Source: Malaciobacter marinus (GTDB lineage: Bacteria > Campylobacterota > Campylobacteria > Campylobacterales > Arcobacteraceae). From it: 64,000 bases of DNA. The DNA lies in NCBI RefSeq assembly GCF_003544855.1, contig NZ_CP032101.1:558001-622000 (forward strand), read 5' to 3'. Positions 8,701-17,548 of this stretch are shown here, in pieces. Each line of letters starts with the position of its first letter. The first letter of the stretch is position 1. The notes beneath the pieces are model-generated. The model searched no databases, was not told where the DNA came from, and saw nothing but the letters and a program-made list of their open reading frames with translations. Position numbers and translations under genes: made by a program.

Positions 8701-9821
8701 CAATTATAGGAGCGGGTGCTAGTGGTTTAATGTTGGCATCTTCTTTAAAAAATAGAAAAACTTGTATTATTGAGACAAATGATAAAATTGCTCAAAAAAT
8801 AAAAGTAAGTGGTGGAGCTAAGTGTAATATTACAAATAGTTTAGTTACCTGTGATAATTATCTTGGTAATAAAGATTTTATTAAAAAAGTATTAAGAAAT
8901 TTTTCAAATGATGACTTACTTAAATTTTTAAATTCAAATGGTGTTTATCCAAAAATTAATCCAAAATTAGTAAAAGGAACATATTTTTGTAAGAGTTCAC
9001 AAGATGTAATTGATATGTTTACAAAACTAACTACACATGTAAAAAAAATATTAAATACAAAAGTAGTTGATATTGATTTTAAAGATGAGGTTTTTATAAT
9101 AAAAACTTCAAATACTATTATTAAAGCTAAAAAATTAGTAGTAGCTAGTGGTGGATTATCTTATGCTTCTTTAGGTGCTAGTAGTCTTGCATATGATATT
9201 GCAAAAAAATTTGGACATGATGTTTCAAAACTTGACCCAGCTTTGGTAGGATTTACTGTTCAAAAAGAGCAGTTTTGGTTTAAAAAGTTAAGTGGTTTAT
9301 CAATTATGGCAAGAGTAAAAGTAGAAGATAAGATTTTTAATGGCTCTCTTTTATTTGCACATAAAGGTTGTTCAGGACCACTTATTTTAAATAGCTCACT
9401 TTATTGGAAAAAAGGAAAAATAAGTTTTGATTTTTTACCAAAACAAAATTATAAAGAGCTACTAAAATCAAATGCATTAATTAGCTCAAAACTTCCACTT
9501 CCAAAAAGATTTGTACAAGAGTTCTTAGAATCTATTAAAGTAAAAGATAAATCGTGCAATACTTTGACTAAGGAAGAGTTAGAAGCTTTAAGTATAATTC
9601 ATAATTATGAATTATCACCAGCAGGAAACTTTGGATATACAAAAGCAGAAGTTACAAAAGGTGGGATTAATACAGATGAAATTGATGTAAATTCTATGGA
9701 AAGTTTAAAACAAAAAAATCTTTATTTTTTAGGTGAATGCTTAGATGTAACAGGTGAACTTGGTGGATATAATTTTCAATTTGCATTTTCAAGTGCAATA
9801 ACTTGTGCTAGAAATATATAA
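8670..9821 (+). CDS. HI0933-family NAD(P)/FAD-dependent oxidoreductase
   Basis: This 383-residue flavoprotein of the HI0933 (BaiN/YhiN-like) family has the dinucleotide-binding IIGAGASGLMLA near its N-terminus, the family signature VSGGAKCNITNS, the central GGLSYASLGASS, and a C-terminal GECLDVTGELGGYNFQFA. The reaction catalysed by most members is unknown. The annotated start is a GTG at 8670, inside the kinase gene, but no ribosome-binding site precedes it. The only good one (AAAGGAAGAG, 8676-8685) lies downstream and points to an in-frame ATC at 8688 or ATA at 8697. The true start is therefore uncertain. Confidence 0.85.
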   Translation: MYKGRDIYEIAIIGAGASGLMLASSLKNRKTCIIETNDKIAQKIKVSGGAKCNITNSLVTCDNYLGNKDFIKKVLRNFSNDDLLKFLNSNGVYPKINPKLVKGTYFCKSSQDVIDMFTKLTTHVKKILNTKVVDIDFKDEVFIIKTSNTIIKAKKLVVASGGLSYASLGASSLAYDIAKKFGHDVSKLDPALVGFTVQKEQFWFKKLSGLSIMARVKVEDKIFNGSLLFAHKGCSGPLILNSSLYWKKGKISFDFLPKQNYKELLKSNALISSKLPLPKRFVQEFLESIKVKDKSCNTLTKEELEALSIIHNYELSPAGNFGYTKAEVTKGGINTDEIDVNSMESLKQKNLYFLGECLDVTGELGGYNFQFAFSSAITCARNI

Positions 9822-9900
9822 TTTTTTTATTTATAAAATGACTAATACGATATAAATGTTAATTACAATACAATTTTAAAAATTAAAATAAAGATTTTAA

Positions 9901-10713
9901 ATGAGAATAGCGTTTATTGGTGATATTGTAGGCAGACCTGGAAGAAAAATAATAAAAGATAATTTACAAACAATAAGAAAAAAGTTTGAAATTGATTATG
10001 TAATTGCAAATGCAGAAAATGCTTCTCATGGTTTTGGCTTAACAATTAAAAATTGTGATGAGTTATTAAAATGCGGGATTGATATTATAACAGGAGGTAA
10101 TCACTCTTTTGATAAGAAAAAAGAGATGATAGCTTTGCTTGAAACAAAACCTGTGTTAAGACCTGATAATTATCCTTTGGGATTAGTAGGAAGTGGTGTA
10201 AAAGTAGTTGAAATAAATGGTGAAAAATTAGCGGTTATAAACTTAATGGGACAGTTTTCAATGCCTACTGTTGAAAATCCTTTTAATTGGGCAAAAAAGT
10301 TAATACAATCATTACATGAAGAAAATGTTAAAAATATATTTATTGATTTTCATGGAGAAGCTACAAGTGAAAAAAGAGTAATTTTCATGATGCTTAAAGG
10401 TCAAGTTAGTGCGATTTGCGGTACGCATACTCATGTAAGTACAGATGATTTACAAATTGAAAATTCAACAGCATATTTAACTGATATTGGATTAACAGGT
10501 TGTAGGGATAATGTAATAGGAATGGATAGCAAAGTCCCAATTTTAAAAGCTACAACAGGACTTGGAGGGCACTTTCAAATTCCAAGTTCATGCAAATCAA
10601 TTTTACAAATGATGGTAATTGATATAGATGATGGAAAAGCAATAAATGCCTTTAAAATAAAAAAACTATGTAATAAACAAGAGTTAATAATAACAGATGC
10701 AATCACTGAGTAA
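9901..10713 (+). CDS. ymdB: YmdB-family metallophosphoesterase
   Basis: This 270-residue protein matches the TIGR00282/YmdB family: an N-terminal metal-binding MRIAFIGDIVGRPGR, NAENASHGFG, GGNHSFD, and the later IDFHGEATSEK and GTHTHVSTDD metal ligands. Bacillus YmdB is a cyclic-nucleotide phosphodiesterase that affects RNA turnover and biofilm; the role in this lineage is not established. Family members have usual length and all metal ligands are visible here. It overlaps the following glycosylase gene by 17 bp, so they are cotranscribed. Confidence 0.88.
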   Translation: MRIAFIGDIVGRPGRKIIKDNLQTIRKKFEIDYVIANAENASHGFGLTIKNCDELLKCGIDIITGGNHSFDKKKEMIALLETKPVLRPDNYPLGLVGSGVKVVEINGEKLAVINLMGQFSMPTVENPFNWAKKLIQSLHEENVKNIFIDFHGEATSEKRVIFMMLKGQVSAICGTHTHVSTDDLQIENSTAYLTDIGLTGCRDNVIGMDSKVPILKATTGLGGHFQIPSSCKSILQMMVIDIDDGKAINAFKIKKLCNKQELIITDAITE

Positions 10714-11338
10714 TTCATATGAGCTTTTAGAGTTTCTAAAAGCTTTAAACTTAATACAAAAAGAACCAAAATATTGGTGGCCAAGTAATGATGAATTTGA
10801 AATACTTGTGGGTTCAATTTTAACACAAAATACAAAATGGACTAACGTAGAAAAATCTTTAAAAAATTTAAAATCTTTAAACTATTTAAGTTTAGAAAAT
10901 TTGGCAAATAGTGATGTTGTTTTATTGACAAATGCAATTGCACCAAGTGGTTTTAAGAATCAAAAATCAAAAAGATTAAAACAACTTTGTATAAATATAA
11001 TAAAAGAGTATGGCAACTTTGAAAAGTTTAAAGAATATACTAACTCTTCTTGGTTACTTTCTCAAAAAGGAATAGGACAAGAAACAAAAGATGCAATTTT
11101 GTGTTATGCTTGTAAACAAGAATATATGGTAGTTGATAAATATACAGCAAGATTGCTTTTTCGTTTTGGATATGAATTTGACTCATATGATGATATACAG
11201 ACATGGCTAGTATATGGAATTAATGAAAATTACGATAAAATAGTCAAGCTTTATGGCTATGAAATATCACTAAATGAAATTTATAGTAGGTTTCATGGCA
11301 AAATTGTCGAATTTATGAAACGCAATCCAAAGGATTAA
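10697..11338 (+). CDS. magIII: 3-methyladenine DNA glycosylase III (MagIII), HhH-GPD family
   Basis: This 213-residue base-excision repair enzyme excises alkylated purines such as 3-methyladenine. It closely follows the Helicobacter MagIII pattern: the WWPSNDEFE start of the fold, LTQNTKW, the helix-hairpin-helix SQKGIGQETKDAILCYAC, catalytic-region VVDKYTARLL, and C-terminal RFHGKIVEFMKR. The C-terminal 4Fe-4S cysteine cluster of true endonuclease III is absent, as expected for MagIII. It starts within the end of the YmdB gene. A second alkylation-repair gene (AlkD-like) lies elsewhere in the window. Confidence 0.88.
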   Translation: MQSLSNSYELLEFLKALNLIQKEPKYWWPSNDEFEILVGSILTQNTKWTNVEKSLKNLKSLNYLSLENLANSDVVLLTNAIAPSGFKNQKSKRLKQLCINIIKEYGNFEKFKEYTNSSWLLSQKGIGQETKDAILCYACKQEYMVVDKYTARLLFRFGYEFDSYDDIQTWLVYGINENYDKIVKLYGYEISLNEIYSRFHGKIVEFMKRNPKD

Positions 11339-12133
11339 TTGATGATTATAATTCCACAAACAAAAGGTGGAGTAGGTAAATCTACTGTTGCAATGCAAGT
11401 TATTGCTCCATACCTTTATAAAAAACATGGTAAAAAAATCAAATATATAGAAATAGATGACGAAAATAATGATAGTAGGTCTTTTACAAGAACAGAAATA
11501 GTTGAAAAGCAAATGCTTGGAACAAATAAATTATCAGATTTAGATGAATTAATTTTGATGGATGATAACCATGAAATTATAGTTGATGTTGGTGGAAATA
11601 AAACGTCATCACTTGTTCTAGAAGAGATAAAAAAAGTTGGTTCATTTGGTAATATTAAATGGATTATTCCCTTAGGTGATGGTGAACTTGATGGAAAGAA
11701 TGCAATTGCGACTATGAAAAAAATAAAAAAAATAGAGAGTAATCCTGAACAAAATATGATATTTGCTTTAAATAGAGCTATTTCAATGGAAGATGATTAT
11801 ATTGAAGAGCAATTTATTAACTTTTTTGGTCACAAGTATTTAGGAACTAACTCAGCACTATATGATTTTGTAAAAGATCCAAAGTACTTTCCTGTAAAAA
11901 ATGATAAAATTATTACAATGAGTAGATATTTAGGAAGTACTGTTTGGGAAATGGCTTATAATAATACAGATTTTGCTGCAAAAGCAATTAAAGCAAAAGA
12001 GTTAGGAGATGTTGAAAAAGCTAGAAAATATCTATTTTTTAGAAGAATTCAAACAGAAGCAAAAGATTATGTACTTGGTGTATTAAATAGAATTTTTAAT
12101 GATTTAGATAGATGGATAGAAATTAAAAAATGA
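11339..12133 (+). CDS. ParA/MinD-like ATPase
   Basis: This 264-residue P-loop ATPase has a deviant Walker A, KGGVGKST (residues 9-16), with the signature Lys of the ParA/MinD/VirC1 group. IEIDDENND follows as the switch region, and IIVDVGG as the Walker B-like segment. The remaining 130 residues match no function I can name. There is no ParB gene or parS-like palindrome nearby. Its stop overlaps the next gene's ATG (ATGA), and that gene encodes a tiny membrane-anchored protein, so the pair is likely one functional unit. Such ATPases position plasmids, chemoreceptors, flagella or other complexes; which cargo applies here is unknown. Confidence 0.78.
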   Translation: MMIIIPQTKGGVGKSTVAMQVIAPYLYKKHGKKIKYIEIDDENNDSRSFTRTEIVEKQMLGTNKLSDLDELILMDDNHEIIVDVGGNKTSSLVLEEIKKVGSFGNIKWIIPLGDGELDGKNAIATMKKIKKIESNPEQNMIFALNRAISMEDDYIEEQFINFFGHKYLGTNSALYDFVKDPKYFPVKNDKIITMSRYLGSTVWEMAYNNTDFAAKAIKAKELGDVEKARKYLFFRRIQTEAKDYVLGVLNRIFNDLDRWIEIKK

Positions 12134-12399
12134 GTGAAATGAGCTTTAAACAAGCCAAAGAAATAGTTGAAAGGCTTGAGTTTTCTGAACTTGCACTTAG
12201 GAAATCATTTAAAGATATTAATACATCAACTAAGACTTTAACTGAATCATCAACTTCTTTAGAAAAGTCTTTAGAAAAACAAAAACAAGTATTAACTCAA
12301 ATACCAAAAATGAATGCAAAACTTACTGTTTTGAAATCCCTTATTATGATAAATATAGGATTTATTATTGGTATTTTTGTGGGAAAATTTTTATTATAA
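12130..12399 (+). CDS. Small tail-anchored coiled-coil protein, partner of the ParA-like ATPase
   Basis: This 89-residue protein has a charged, Ser/Thr-rich helical N-terminal two-thirds predicted to form a coiled coil (repeated LEKSLEKQK-type heptads). A single C-terminal hydrophobic segment (about residues 68-88, IMINIGFIIGIFVGKFLL) would anchor it in the inner membrane with the helix in the cytosol. Overlap by ATGA with the ParA-like gene means translational coupling. I do not recognise the family. A reasonable inference is that it recruits the ATPase to the membrane or acts as its adaptor. Confidence 0.7.
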   Translation: MSEMSFKQAKEIVERLEFSELALRKSFKDINTSTKTLTESSTSLEKSLEKQKQVLTQIPKMNAKLTVLKSLIMINIGFIIGIFVGKFLL

Positions 12400-12412
12400 A
12401 TTAGGAATATAA

Positions 12413-13123
12413 ATGGGTAAACAAGAAAAAATTGTATCAATGTTTAATGATATCTCTGGAAAATATGATATTGCAAATAGAGTACTTAGTATGGGAATTG
12501 ATAAAAGCTGGCGAAATAAAGCTTGTAAATTGACATTTGATTTTTATGATAAGAGCAAAATAGAAAAAATAGCTGATGTTGCATGTGGAACTGGAGATAT
12601 GATAGATTTTTGGTTAAAAATAGCAAAACAAAATGCAATTGAAATTGAGAATATAGTAGGAATTGATCCTAGTGTTGGTATGATGGATGTTGCAAAAAAG
12701 AAATTGCCAGAAGTTGAATTTATAGAAGCAGGAGCTTCTGATATGCCACTTGAAAGTGAATCAACTGATATTATTTCTATTTCGTATGGAATAAGAAATG
12801 TAGTACAAAGACAAGAAGCATTTTATGAATTTGCAAGAGTATTAAAGAAAAATGGTCTTGTAGTAATTAGTGAATTTACAAAAAATGAAAAAACTTCACC
12901 AATTGATTATTTGACAGATTTTTATATGAATAAAATTTTACCAACACTTGGTGGAATAATTACAAAAAATAAAGAAGCTTATACATACTTACCAAACTCT
13001 ATTGATGAGTTTTTAACTACTGATAATTTATGTAAAGAGCTAAAAGAGGCTGGACTAGAGCCAATTTATACAAAAGCTTTTTCTATGAATATTTCAACAC
13101 TAATAATAGCAAGAAAAGTTTAA
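12413..13123 (+). CDS. ubiE: Demethylmenaquinone/ubiquinone C-methyltransferase
   Basis: This 236-residue SAM-dependent methyltransferase of the UbiE/MenG family performs the final ring methylation in quinone synthesis, here most likely menaquinone. It shows the N-terminal FNDISGKYDIANRVLSMGIDKSWR signature region, SAM motif I VADVACGTGDM, and SYGIRNVVQRQEAFYEFARVLKKNG. Length is usual for the family. It begins 13 bp after the small coiled-coil gene and is followed by xseA. Confidence 0.93.
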   Translation: MGKQEKIVSMFNDISGKYDIANRVLSMGIDKSWRNKACKLTFDFYDKSKIEKIADVACGTGDMIDFWLKIAKQNAIEIENIVGIDPSVGMMDVAKKKLPEVEFIEAGASDMPLESESTDIISISYGIRNVVQRQEAFYEFARVLKKNGLVVISEFTKNEKTSPIDYLTDFYMNKILPTLGGIITKNKEAYTYLPNSIDEFLTTDNLCKELKEAGLEPIYTKAFSMNISTLIIARKV

Positions 13124-13158
13124 AATAGGGCGTTAATGCCCTGTTGCAAAGAGGAAAA

Positions 13159-14346
13159 ATGAACGCACCACTAACAGTTACAGCTTTAAATACTCAAATA
13201 AAATCACTTTTAGAAACAACTTTTTTAGAAACATATGTAGAGGGTGAAATTTCTAACCTTACTTATCATAGTTCAGGACATATTTATTTTTCAATAAAAG
13301 ATGACAAATCAACAATTTCATGTGTAATGTTTAGAGGTAATACTAAATATTTGAAATTTAAACTTGAAGTTGGGCAAAAAATAAATATAAGAGGTAATCT
13401 TACTGTTTATACTCCAAGAGGAAGTTATCAATTAATTTGTTCTAGAATTGAGCCATCAGGTCAAGGAGCTTTGGCCTTAGCTTATGAGCAGTTAAAAAAG
13501 AAACTTCAAGAAAAAGGTTATTTTGATTCTCAAAGAAAAAAGAGCTTACCAAAATATCCAAAAAAAATTGTGCTTGTAACTTCACCAACGGGTGCAGCAA
13601 TAGAAGATATGAAAAAAGTTGCAACAAATAGATGGCCTTTAGTTGAGTTTATTTTAGTTCCTACTTTAGTTCAAGGTGAAATGGCAAAAAATGATATAGT
13701 TAATTCTATTAAGTATGCTGATAGCTTAGCTTGTGATATTATGATTGTAGGTCGTGGTGGAGGAAGTATTGAAGATTTGTGGGCTTTTAATGAAGAGATA
13801 GTTGCAAATGCTATATATGAAACAAATACACCTATTATTTCAGCTGTTGGACATGAAGTTGATTTTTTAATTTCTGATTTTGTTGCTGATGTTAGAGCTG
13901 CTACACCTTCAAATGCAATTGAAATATCTTTGCCTGATATAAATGAACATAGAATTTATTTAGATAGTTTACATAAAGAGTTTGAAAATAGATATAAAAA
14001 TATTTTATATACTAAAGAGCAAAATATAATACATTTGAAAAGAATGTATGAACAAAACTCTATTGAGTCAAAGTTTAATCTTATTGCATCTGAAATAAAA
14101 ATATTAAAGCAAAGCTTTGAAAATAGATTTTCAAATATTATTATCTCTTCACAAAATAGTTTAAATATGTTAAAAAACTCTTTTGAATTAAGTAATCCAA
14201 AGAACAAAGAGAAAAAGGGTTTTGTTCAAATAAGTAAAGATGAAAAAATAATTGATTTAGATACTTTAAAAATTGATGATATTGTGTCATTGCAAACACC
14301 AAAATATATCGCAACTGCTAAAATTGAGGCTATAAAAAAACAATAA
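13159..14346 (+). CDS. xseA: Exodeoxyribonuclease VII large subunit
   Basis: This protein is the large subunit of the single-strand DNA exonuclease ExoVII. It has an N-terminal OB-fold (about residues 1-105, including YVEGEISNLTYHSSGHIYFSIKD) and the central catalytic domain (VTSPTGAAIEDM, VGRGGGSIEDLWAFNEE, SAVGHEVDFLISDFVADVRAATPSNA). A coiled-coil tail follows, shorter than in E. coli. I chose the ATG at 13159, preceded by AGAGG, instead of an in-frame TTG 15 bp upstream. The small subunit gene xseB is not adjacent and is not seen in the window. Confidence 0.93.
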   Translation: MNAPLTVTALNTQIKSLLETTFLETYVEGEISNLTYHSSGHIYFSIKDDKSTISCVMFRGNTKYLKFKLEVGQKINIRGNLTVYTPRGSYQLICSRIEPSGQGALALAYEQLKKKLQEKGYFDSQRKKSLPKYPKKIVLVTSPTGAAIEDMKKVATNRWPLVEFILVPTLVQGEMAKNDIVNSIKYADSLACDIMIVGRGGGSIEDLWAFNEEIVANAIYETNTPIISAVGHEVDFLISDFVADVRAATPSNAIEISLPDINEHRIYLDSLHKEFENRYKNILYTKEQNIIHLKRMYEQNSIESKFNLIASEIKILKQSFENRFSNIIISSQNSLNMLKNSFELSNPKNKEKKGFVQISKDEKIIDLDTLKIDDIVSLQTPKYIATAKIEAIKKQ

Positions 14347-14398
14347 AGTTTAAGTTTATAATAGATAAAATAAATAAATCTTATAAAAGGGTGCATTA

Positions 14399-14830
14399 AT
14401 GTTTGGTTCTGTATCAAAAAATGAGTTAAAAACAATCAACAAAATACTTGCTTTGTTAGATCCAATTATGCATAATATAAAAGATAATTCAAAATTATAC
14501 TCAAATAATGACTATACAAAACAAATATCAATATCATCAAAATTAAAAGAAAAAGTGTTGTTAGTAATAAAAGGAGTAAATGCCTTAGAAAAAGTATTAA
14601 GAACAGTAAAAATAAATCTATCAAATGAAACAATACATATAATAGAAAATGTAAGTGCAGCCTCAAAAGAGCAAATGACAGGAATCGAACAGATAAATGA
14701 TACAATAACAATGCTAGATAGAGTAACACAAGAGAATGCAAGTGAAGCAACACAAATATCAAATATAGCATCAGATGTATCAAAAATGGCAAAAGAGTTA
14801 GTAAATGATGCCAAAAGTAAACAATTTTAA
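14399..14830 (+). CDS. Mini chemoreceptor signalling-domain protein, no hairpin tip
   Basis: This 143-residue, entirely helical protein resembles part of a methyl-accepting chemotaxis protein. The segment NVSAASKEQMTGIEQINDTI plus MLDRVTQENASEATQIS is the return helix of a receptor. It lacks the conserved hairpin tip (no LLALNAAIEAARAGE) that binds CheA/CheW, has no membrane segment, and has no sensor domain. It carries AAGGG before its ATG and stands 11 bp before a PAS protein. It may be an internally deleted receptor still working with that PAS protein, or a remnant. From about 14500 onward its codons are strikingly A-ending, unlike the first 100 bp. Confidence 0.6.
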   Translation: MFGSVSKNELKTINKILALLDPIMHNIKDNSKLYSNNDYTKQISISSKLKEKVLLVIKGVNALEKVLRTVKINLSNETIHIIENVSAASKEQMTGIEQINDTITMLDRVTQENASEATQISNIASDVSKMAKELVNDAKSKQF

Positions 14831-14841
14831 CGGAGCTAAAT

Positions 14842-15240
14842 ATGGCAGCAGGACAAGAAACAGTACTAGATGAATATGCATTTTTAGTAAGTGAAACAAA
14901 TGAAAAAGGTATAATATCATTTGCAAATGACGATTTTTGTAAAATAGCAGAGTATAGCTTGGAAGAATTGATGGGACAACCACATAATATGGTAAGACAT
15001 AAAGATATGCCAAGAAAAGCATTTAAAAGTTTGTGGGAGACAATACAAAGAGGAGATATTTGGACAGGATATGTAAAGAATGCGACAAAAACAGGAGGGT
15101 ATTATTGGGTATTTGCCACAATATATCCATTTGAGAGTTGCGATGGTTCAAAGGGATATTTATCATGCAGAAGAAGAGCTTCTGAAGCTGAAATTAAATC
15201 TGCTCAAGAACTTTATGCAAAATGGAAAAATGAAGAGTAA
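14842..15240 (+). CDS. PAS-domain energy-taxis protein (CetB/Aer-like)
   Basis: This 132-residue soluble protein is a single PAS domain of the Aer/CetB type: FLVSETNEKGIISFANDDFCKIA, LMGQPHNMVRHKDMPRKAFK, and GDIWTGYVKNATKTGGYYWVFATIYPF. In Campylobacter, CetB binds FAD in such a PAS domain and signals redox state to the separate receptor CetA. Here it follows a receptor-like fragment and precedes cheW, consistent with a split energy-taxis receptor. The ligand or flavin is inferred from family membership. Codon use is A-ending up to about 15175 and returns to normal near the end. Confidence 0.8.
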   Translation: MAAGQETVLDEYAFLVSETNEKGIISFANDDFCKIAEYSLEELMGQPHNMVRHKDMPRKAFKSLWETIQRGDIWTGYVKNATKTGGYYWVFATIYPFESCDGSKGYLSCRRRASEAEIKSAQELYAKWKNEE

Positions 15241-15259
15241 TCTTATATAAGGAGAAAAA

Positions 15260-15784
15260 ATGGAAACAATAAATAGTAATGGAAATAATAGCTCAAATAT
15301 CAATAATCCTCAAGAACATGATGTAATTGATTATGAGAATACAAGTGAGTATATGACTTTTGAACTTGGTGCTATGAAATATGCAATTGAACTACCAAAA
15401 ATAAGAGAGATTCTTACATATCCAGATATTATTACACATTTACCAAATACAGAGGATTGGGTAAAAGGTCTTATTAATTTAAGAGGGGAAGTTGTACCTA
15501 TTTTGGATATTAGAATAAAGTTTAATACAGGAGAACCTATATACGATAGTAATACAGCAGTAATTGCAGTTATTACAGAAGATAAAAGAATGATTGGAAT
15601 AATTGTAGATAAAGTTGATGATGTGCAAAGACTTGATACTTCTTCTCTTGCTCCTGTTTCAGATATGGGTTCAGCAATACCATCTAGGTATTTAAAAGGT
15701 TTTGTAAGATTAGAAAATAATCAGATGCTTGTTATTATGGATATTGAAGCTGTAGTACACAAAGACGAATTAAAAGACTCATAA
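15260..15784 (+). CDS. cheW: CheW-like chemotaxis coupling protein
   Basis: This 174-residue CheW-domain protein couples chemoreceptors to the CheA kinase. About 28 N-terminal residues are Asn/Ser-rich and disordered. The domain follows with YMTFELGAMKYAIELPKIREIL, WVKGLINLRGEVVPILDIR, and a C-terminal LKGFVRLENNQMLVIMDIEAV. AGGAGAA precedes the start. The TAATG junction with the next receiver gene indicates coupling. Whether it is the main CheW of the cell or dedicated to this cluster cannot be told here. Confidence 0.9.
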   Translation: METINSNGNNSSNINNPQEHDVIDYENTSEYMTFELGAMKYAIELPKIREILTYPDIITHLPNTEDWVKGLINLRGEVVPILDIRIKFNTGEPIYDSNTAVIAVITEDKRMIGIIVDKVDDVQRLDTSSLAPVSDMGSAIPSRYLKGFVRLENNQMLVIMDIEAVVHKDELKDS

Positions 15785-16188
15785 TGGAAGAAAAAATCTT
15801 TGAACTTAGAAAATTAAAGCTTCTTTTTGTAGAAGACGAAGATGATTTAATAAATATAATCACAGATACTTTAAATAAATTAGAAGCAAATTTTCTAACT
15901 GCACAAAATGGTCAAGAGGCTTTAGATCTAATAGAAAAAAACCCAGATTTAGATGCAGTTATAACAGATATAAATATGCCAATAATGAATGGTTTGGAAA
16001 TGATAAAAATATTAAAAGAAACAAATCCTAATTTACCAATAATAATAATGTCTGCACATACTGAAATTGAGTATATTGATAAAGCAAAAGAGTATGGAGT
16101 TAAAGATTATTTATTAAAACCATTTGATTTTATGAAATTTATTGAACTAATAACTACAATGGAATTAAATAAAAATGTCAATAGATAA
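15784..16188 (+). CDS. Single-domain CheY-like response regulator
   Basis: This 134-residue receiver has no output domain. It shows LFVEDEDDL (acidic pair), the phospho-acceptor in VITDINMPIMNG, IIMSAHTE with the switch Ser, and the conserved Lys in LLKPFDFMKF. It overlaps the cheW stop by one base and the next gene by 14 bp. It is likely a diffusible output or phosphate sink for this taxis/signalling cluster. Confidence 0.88.
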   Translation: MEEKIFELRKLKLLFVEDEDDLINIITDTLNKLEANFLTAQNGQEALDLIEKNPDLDAVITDINMPIMNGLEMIKILKETNPNLPIIIMSAHTEIEYIDKAKEYGVKDYLLKPFDFMKFIELITTMELNKNVNR

Positions 16189-17548
16189 AGATGTTTTAAA
16201 AAGATTAAGAGCTTTATATGTTGAAGATGATGATAACATAAGAAATGAATTATCTTCTTTATTATCTAATTTTTTTGGAAAGATTTTTGTTGCAAAAGAT
16301 GGAAAAGATGGAATTGAACAATATGTCAAAAATAGTGGTAAGATTGATGTAATTATTTCAGATATAAATATGCCATATTTAACTGGAATAGAGATGGTAA
16401 AAAGAATTAGAGAGCATAATAAAGAAATTCCTGTTATTTTTACCACTGCATATTCAGATAATGAGTATTTAGCAGATGCTATAAAACTTAAAGTATATGA
16501 TTATATTATAAAACCTATTGATATAAGAAATTTACTTGTAGTATTGAATGAGCTTGCTACAATTTTACATCAAAATGAACTTATTGCTAAACAAAATGAA
16601 GAGTTAGAAAAATATAAAGATGTTATTGATGTAAATAATATAGTTATAAAAACTGATGCACAAATGAAAATAGTTTATGTAAATGAACTGTTTTGTAAAA
16701 CTACTAATTTTACTTCAGAAGAGTTAATAGGTAGTGAACTAAGTATTTTAAAGCACAGTGATACTGATTCTAAAATATATGAAGAGATATACTCAAATAT
16801 TCTTAGTAATAATCAATGGAAAGGGCGAATAAAAAATAGAACAAAAGAGAATGGCTATTATATTAGTGATACTTATATAATTACCACAACAGATGATAAT
16901 AATAAAATCACTGGTTCTTTATGTGTTCAAAAAGACATCACTGATGAAATAACCAAAAAAAGAGAAGTTCAATTAGCACTGATGAAAGATAAAGGTGATA
17001 TTTTTATTAAAAGTAAAGCTGGCTCTGCTGAACAAACTGTAGTAATAAATAATTTGAAACACGATATAAAACAATTACAAAAAGAGGTTATTTCTATAAA
17101 AACAGAAAGGGATAAATACCTTTATAAAATTGAAAATTTAAGTAAAGATAATAAGAAATTAAGATCTGAACTTAATTATTACATTAGCAATGAACAAAAA
17201 AGTAAAAAAGATAGTACCTTCACTCTTAAAACAAATAAAGAGAATGCAGATTTAAAAATACAAGTTAAAAAATTGAATGTAAAACTAGAAGATACAATTG
17301 AGTATTATGAAAAAAAATGTAAACAAATAGAAGTTACTTCTCAAATAGAAATAGAAGAATTAGAACAAGAATTACACGATATGAAAAGAAAACTAGGAAA
17401 AATTGAAAATGCTGAAATGATGGAACAAAAAATTGAGTACTGGCAAGAAAAAGCAAAAGCAGAGGCTAAAAAAGCTGAAAAAATGGAAAAAGAAATAATG
17501 CAAACAGGTGATAAATCATTGATTCAAAGGATTTTTGGAACAAGATAG
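16175..17548 (+). CDS. Receiver-PAS-coiled-coil signalling protein
   Basis: This 457-residue cytosolic protein has three parts. An N-terminal receiver (about 8-130) has YVEDDDN, DINMPYLTG with the acceptor Asp, and IIKPIDIRN. A PAS domain (about 150-265) has VNELFCKTTNFTSEELIG and WKGRIKNRTKENGYY. A long charged coiled coil (about 280-445) follows, rich in Lys and Glu. No catalytic output domain (GGDEF, EAL, HD, kinase) is visible, so the coiled coil is probably the effector or a scaffold. It ends 15 bp before the convergent cyclophilin gene, separated by a hairpin. Confidence 0.85.
   Translation: MSIDKDVLKRLRALYVEDDDNIRNELSSLLSNFFGKIFVAKDGKDGIEQYVKNSGKIDVIISDINMPYLTGIEMVKRIREHNKEIPVIFTTAYSDNEYLADAIKLKVYDYIIKPIDIRNLLVVLNELATILHQNELIAKQNEELEKYKDVIDVNNIVIKTDAQMKIVYVNELFCKTTNFTSEELIGSELSILKHSDTDSKIYEEIYSNILSNNQWKGRIKNRTKENGYYISDTYIITTTDDNNKITGSLCVQKDITDEITKKREVQLALMKDKGDIFIKSKAGSAEQTVVINNLKHDIKQLQKEVISIKTERDKYLYKIENLSKDNKKLRSELNYYISNEQKSKKDSTFTLKTNKENADLKIQVKKLNVKLEDTIEYYEKKCKQIEVTSQIEIEELEQELHDMKRKLGKIENAEMMEQKIEYWQEKAKAEAKKAEKMEKEIMQTGDKSLIQRIFGTR

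Noticed and set aside
11339-12133. Plasmid or chromosome partition locus (parAB)
   Set aside because: No parB, no parS-like repeats and no replication gene nearby; the partner is a membrane-anchored small protein.
14466-14814. Long open frames on the minus strand opposite the mini chemoreceptor
   Set aside because: They arise because the plus-strand codons here avoid T in the third position; the predicted products are Leu-rich nonsense without a ribosome-binding site or homology.
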